A stretch of 6,916 bases of DNA from Candidatus Poseidoniales archaeon (lineage in GTDB: Archaea; Thermoplasmatota; Poseidoniia; Poseidoniales; Thalassarchaeaceae), in NCBI GenBank assembly GCA_022447885.1, contig JAKUTA010000062.1:1-6916 (forward strand), written 5' to 3'. Under the pieces are notes generated by a model. The model had not been told where the DNA came from, made no database searches, and saw only the letters and a list, made by a program, of their open reading frames with translations. A program made the position numbers and the translations under genes. Shown here in pieces: positions 5,320 through 6,916 of this stretch (positions are counted from its first letter, which is position 1; every line of letters starts with the position of its first letter).

Positions 5320-5604
5320 GTGAGGTGGAGTGTGTCACTCCGCGCTGAAGGCGACCGTGTCCTCTCTCTCGAGGAGATCGTCGCCCTCGCGGACGCTGTC
5401 GCTCCGATGGGTGGGATCGCGTCAGGCATGGGAACGACGACCTACGGCGCCCAGTTGGTTGTTGATGCCGGATCGGCTGAAGAGGCGATGAAACTCGCTG
5501 TGCCGGCGTTTGAAGAGGCTGCGGCGTTGGCGAACTTGCCGACCTGGCCCTTGATGGACGTCAACGTCCTCAGCGAGGACGAAGAGTTGTCGAGCGACGA
5601 ATGA
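5320..5604 (+). CDS. Conserved small alpha/beta protein of unknown function
   Basis: The protein has 94 residues with GTG as likely start. The pattern is an initial strand (RWSVSLRAEG), a helix (LSLEEIVALADAVA), a Gly-rich turn and strand (GGIASGMGTTTYGAQLVVDA), a helix (SAEEAMKLAVPAFEEAAALA) and a last strand (PLMDVNVLSE). This would fit a ferredoxin-like fold. The C-terminus is acidic (SEDEELSSDE). I recall similar conserved hypothetical proteins in actinobacteria, with no assigned function. It lies nine bases after coxE and overlaps the next gene by four bases (ATGA), so the two form a pair. No clear Shine-Dalgarno site is visible before the GTG. It may depend on coxE translation or be read as a leaderless message. 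A link to CO oxidation is not shown. Confidence 0.78.
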   Translation: MRWSVSLRAEGDRVLSLEEIVALADAVAPMGGIASGMGTTTYGAQLVVDAGSAEEAMKLAVPAFEEAAALANLPTWPLMDVNVLSEDEELSSDE

Positions 5605-6029
5605 TCAGGCTGGGCTCACTTGCCGGCTACCCGTTCGAGGGACCGCGGGTACTGGGCGGCTGGAATCCCCCCGCCGCTGCCGGGGTCTACGCCATCATGC
5701 TCCGACCTGACCCCGACTTGAAGCCTCAGGATTTTGCCGTGATCTACGTCGACCATTCTGATGATCTCTCGAGGGAGCCGTTCCCGTTCAAACACCCAAG
5801 GGCCGGCTGTTGGGTACGGCGAGCCGGGGATCGATGGAACCTCCACATTTGCACCTACGAGGTACCGGGAGGGCTGCGATCGCATCGTGAACACATCACC
5901 CGCGAGTTAATCTCGGTCTACCAACCCGGATGCAACCTCGATCAGTTCGACTCGACTTGGAAGGAGGAATGGATCGGCACCTATAGCGCTCCGACCACCA
6001 ATCCGCTCACGACCAAGCGTGACCCTTAG
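5601..6029 (+). CDS. Conserved protein with GIY-YIG-like pattern, probably degenerate
   Basis: The protein has 142 residues. The N-terminus (MIRLGSLAGYPFEGPRVLGG) looks like a conserved actinobacterial family whose function I do not know. The order GVY at 28-30, then VIYVD at 47-51, a His/Arg-rich middle (FKHPRAGCW), Glu102 within HREHITRELI, and YQPGCN near 107-112 resembles the GIY-YIG nuclease layout: GIY, YIG, Arg, catalytic Glu, terminal Asn. The YIG glycine is replaced by Asp51, which weakens a nuclease reading. The start codon overlaps the stop of the upstream gene (ATGA). The gene is the last of the plus-strand run and converges on the minus-strand XdhC gene. The GIY-YIG assignment is tentative. 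Confidence 0.75.
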   Translation: MIRLGSLAGYPFEGPRVLGGWNPPAAAGVYAIMLRPDPDLKPQDFAVIYVDHSDDLSREPFPFKHPRAGCWVRRAGDRWNLHICTYEVPGGLRSHREHITRELISVYQPGCNLDQFDSTWKEEWIGTYSAPTTNPLTTKRDP

Positions 6030-6157
6030 ACGACTTGTCAGCGTTTGCGGGCTGTGGATCGCCGATGCATCAATGGCTACCAGGTGCCTATGAGCGAACG
6101 GCCGATGGTCTGATACAGACGTGGGCGCCGTCAATGTCTTCGGACCGGGATGACCGC

Positions 6158-6916
6158 CTACTGGACTCCGGCTGTCTGTGTTGCCACGATCTCCGCGACG
6201 ATTGCCACGGCGATTTCCTTGGCATTTCGCGCTCCAATACCCAGCCCAGCGGGCCCATGTATCCGACTCAGATCGGTGAACTCTCGATATGCCAGCCAGT
6301 CGGCCTGTGCCTGTTGCAGGTGTCTGGAACCAACGGCACCGATGTAGCCCACCTCGCTCGTGAGGGCCGCTGCCAGTGCTCCTCCGCTCATTGGGAGGTC
6401 GTGACCCATGACCACCACGCTGTCCATAGGTGAGAGGCTTGCGATGATCCCCGAAGCTTCGTCTGGGCTGCTTGCAACAATGGGCTTCCAACCCAGCACG
6501 GTGGCGATCTGACACAGAGGCTGGGCGGCTTTCTCGTCACCCACTACGAGCAGGGTAGGTGTCGGCCAGAGAGCGGTTACCACGGTTTCGCCGATGAGCT
6601 CGGTCTTGCTCGTTTCGATTTCGAAGACCTGACGAGCCTCGTCGTTCGATTCGGCAAGCGTGTCCGCGGTGTACAGGACCGTGTCGACAATCGGGTCTCC
6701 ATCCCGGGGGCTCACGAGGCAGACAGGCTCGCGGTCCAGAAGGCACCGCCAGAGGCTCTCGGGCATCTCCGATCCCTGAACCAGCACACACTTGACTAGG
6801 CGTCTCGACCCAGGTCCCGATTCCAGAGAGGCGACTGGTCCGGCGTCCAGACTGACCAGCCGGCCGCGACTTCTATGAATCCCAGCCAACTCGATGAGTT
6901 GACTTTCCAGGGATTC
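6158..6916 (-). CDS. XdhC/CoxI-family molybdenum cofactor maturation protein, 5' partial
   Basis: The frame stays open to the right edge, giving 252 residues with the N-terminus outside the window. Residues 120-243 form the XdhC_C Rossmann domain: LLVVGDEKAAQPL, a central VVVMGHDLPMSGGALAAAL, GYIGAVGSRH, then IHGPAGLGIGARNAKEIAVA. These proteins bind molybdenum cofactor and promote its sulfuration or insertion into molybdenum hydroxylases. Two points are odd. The usual GLDIGA motif reads GLGIGA. The roughly 119 residues before the Rossmann domain show no GSxPR or GGCxE motif, so the N-terminal domain is divergent. The internal TTG at 6889 is unlikely to be the start because the frame continues beyond it in family-like sequence. 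The gene converges on the cox operon with a 128-base gap and so is transcribed separately. Confidence 0.9.
   Translation of the reverse strand, partial: ESLESQLIELAGIHRSRGRLVSLDAGPVASLESGPGSRRLVKCVLVQGSEMPESLWRCLLDREPVCLVSPRDGDPIVDTVLYTADTLAESNDEARQVFEIETSKTELIGETVVTALWPTPTLLVVGDEKAAQPLCQIATVLGWKPIVASSPDEASGIIASLSPMDSVVVMGHDLPMSGGALAAALTSEVGYIGAVGSRHLQQAQADWLAYREFTDLSRIHGPAGLGIGARNAKEIAVAIVAEIVATQTAGVQ

Noticed and set aside
6108..6120. GTCTG-ATA-CAGAC hairpin between the convergent genes, considered as a terminator
   Set aside because: The stem is only five base pairs with no T tract on either side. The gap 6030-6157 shows no stronger terminator, so none is annotated.
6035..6433. A 132-codon plus-strand open frame near the right end
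   Set aside because: It lies opposite the XdhC Rossmann domain and has a Cys/His/Ser-rich translation with no family resemblance and no ribosome site.
5907..6515. A 202-codon open frame on the minus strand across the convergent gap
   Set aside because: It overlaps the ends of two recognised genes in other frames. Its translation is rich in Arg, Gly, His and Ser without motifs, as expected for a shadow frame in GC-rich DNA.
6887..6889. TTG as start of the right-hand XdhC gene
   Set aside because: The frame remains open to the window edge with plausible helical sequence upstream (ESLESQLIEL), so the true start probably lies outside.
1..6916. tRNA, rRNA, CRISPR arrays, insertion sequences
   Set aside because: Reading both strands showed no spaced direct repeats, no transposase-like product, no terminal inverted repeats, and no recognisable RNA gene.

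Overview
The window holds the accessory half of an aerobic molybdenum hydroxylase locus of the carbon monoxide dehydrogenase (cox) type. The catalytic genes coxL, coxM and coxS are not present. The body of the window is GC-rich by eye. It has strong Shine-Dalgarno leaders (AGGAGG, GGGGG, AGGGGAGG), GTG starts, tightly packed genes, and an XdhC protein carrying a C-terminal YHS domain. This suggests an actinobacterium or a relative with similar gene content. The assignment is inference, since there is no rRNA or housekeeping marker to anchor it.

Left part (1-1445): an open frame entering from the left edge encodes a mosaic protein. About 94 residues look like pseudouridine-5'-phosphate glycosidase (PsuG). 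They join in frame to an XdhC/CoxF-type Rossmann domain and then a YHS metal-binding domain. Base composition changes at the joint. The frame overlaps coxG, which encodes the SRPBCC-fold, membrane-associated CO dehydrogenase accessory protein.

Middle part (1460-2883): five consecutive small genes follow. Each encodes one N-terminal membrane helix followed by a helical, coiled-coil-like cytoplasmic segment. At least the first two are paralogues. The third carries an in-frame TAA after codon 64, and its reading frame continues plausibly for 24 more codons. I do not know a described function for this cassette. Its position directly behind coxG suggests a membrane-side role for the enzyme. A 121-base gap with two perfect 10-bp palindromes follows.

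Right part (3005-6029): a small acidic protein of unknown function comes first. It is followed by coxD (MoxR-type AAA+ ATPase), overlapping coxE (von Willebrand A protein), and then two overlapping conserved genes of unknown role. The second of these looks like a degenerate GIY-YIG-type protein.

Right edge (6158-6916): a second XdhC/CoxI-type gene lies on the minus strand, convergent to the rest, with its 5' end outside the window.

Working model: CoxD and CoxE mature the Mo/Cu active site, the XdhC proteins handle molybdenum cofactor insertion, and CoxG links the enzyme to the quinone pool at the membrane. The five membrane proteins may add a scaffold or docking layer. The last statement is inference only.
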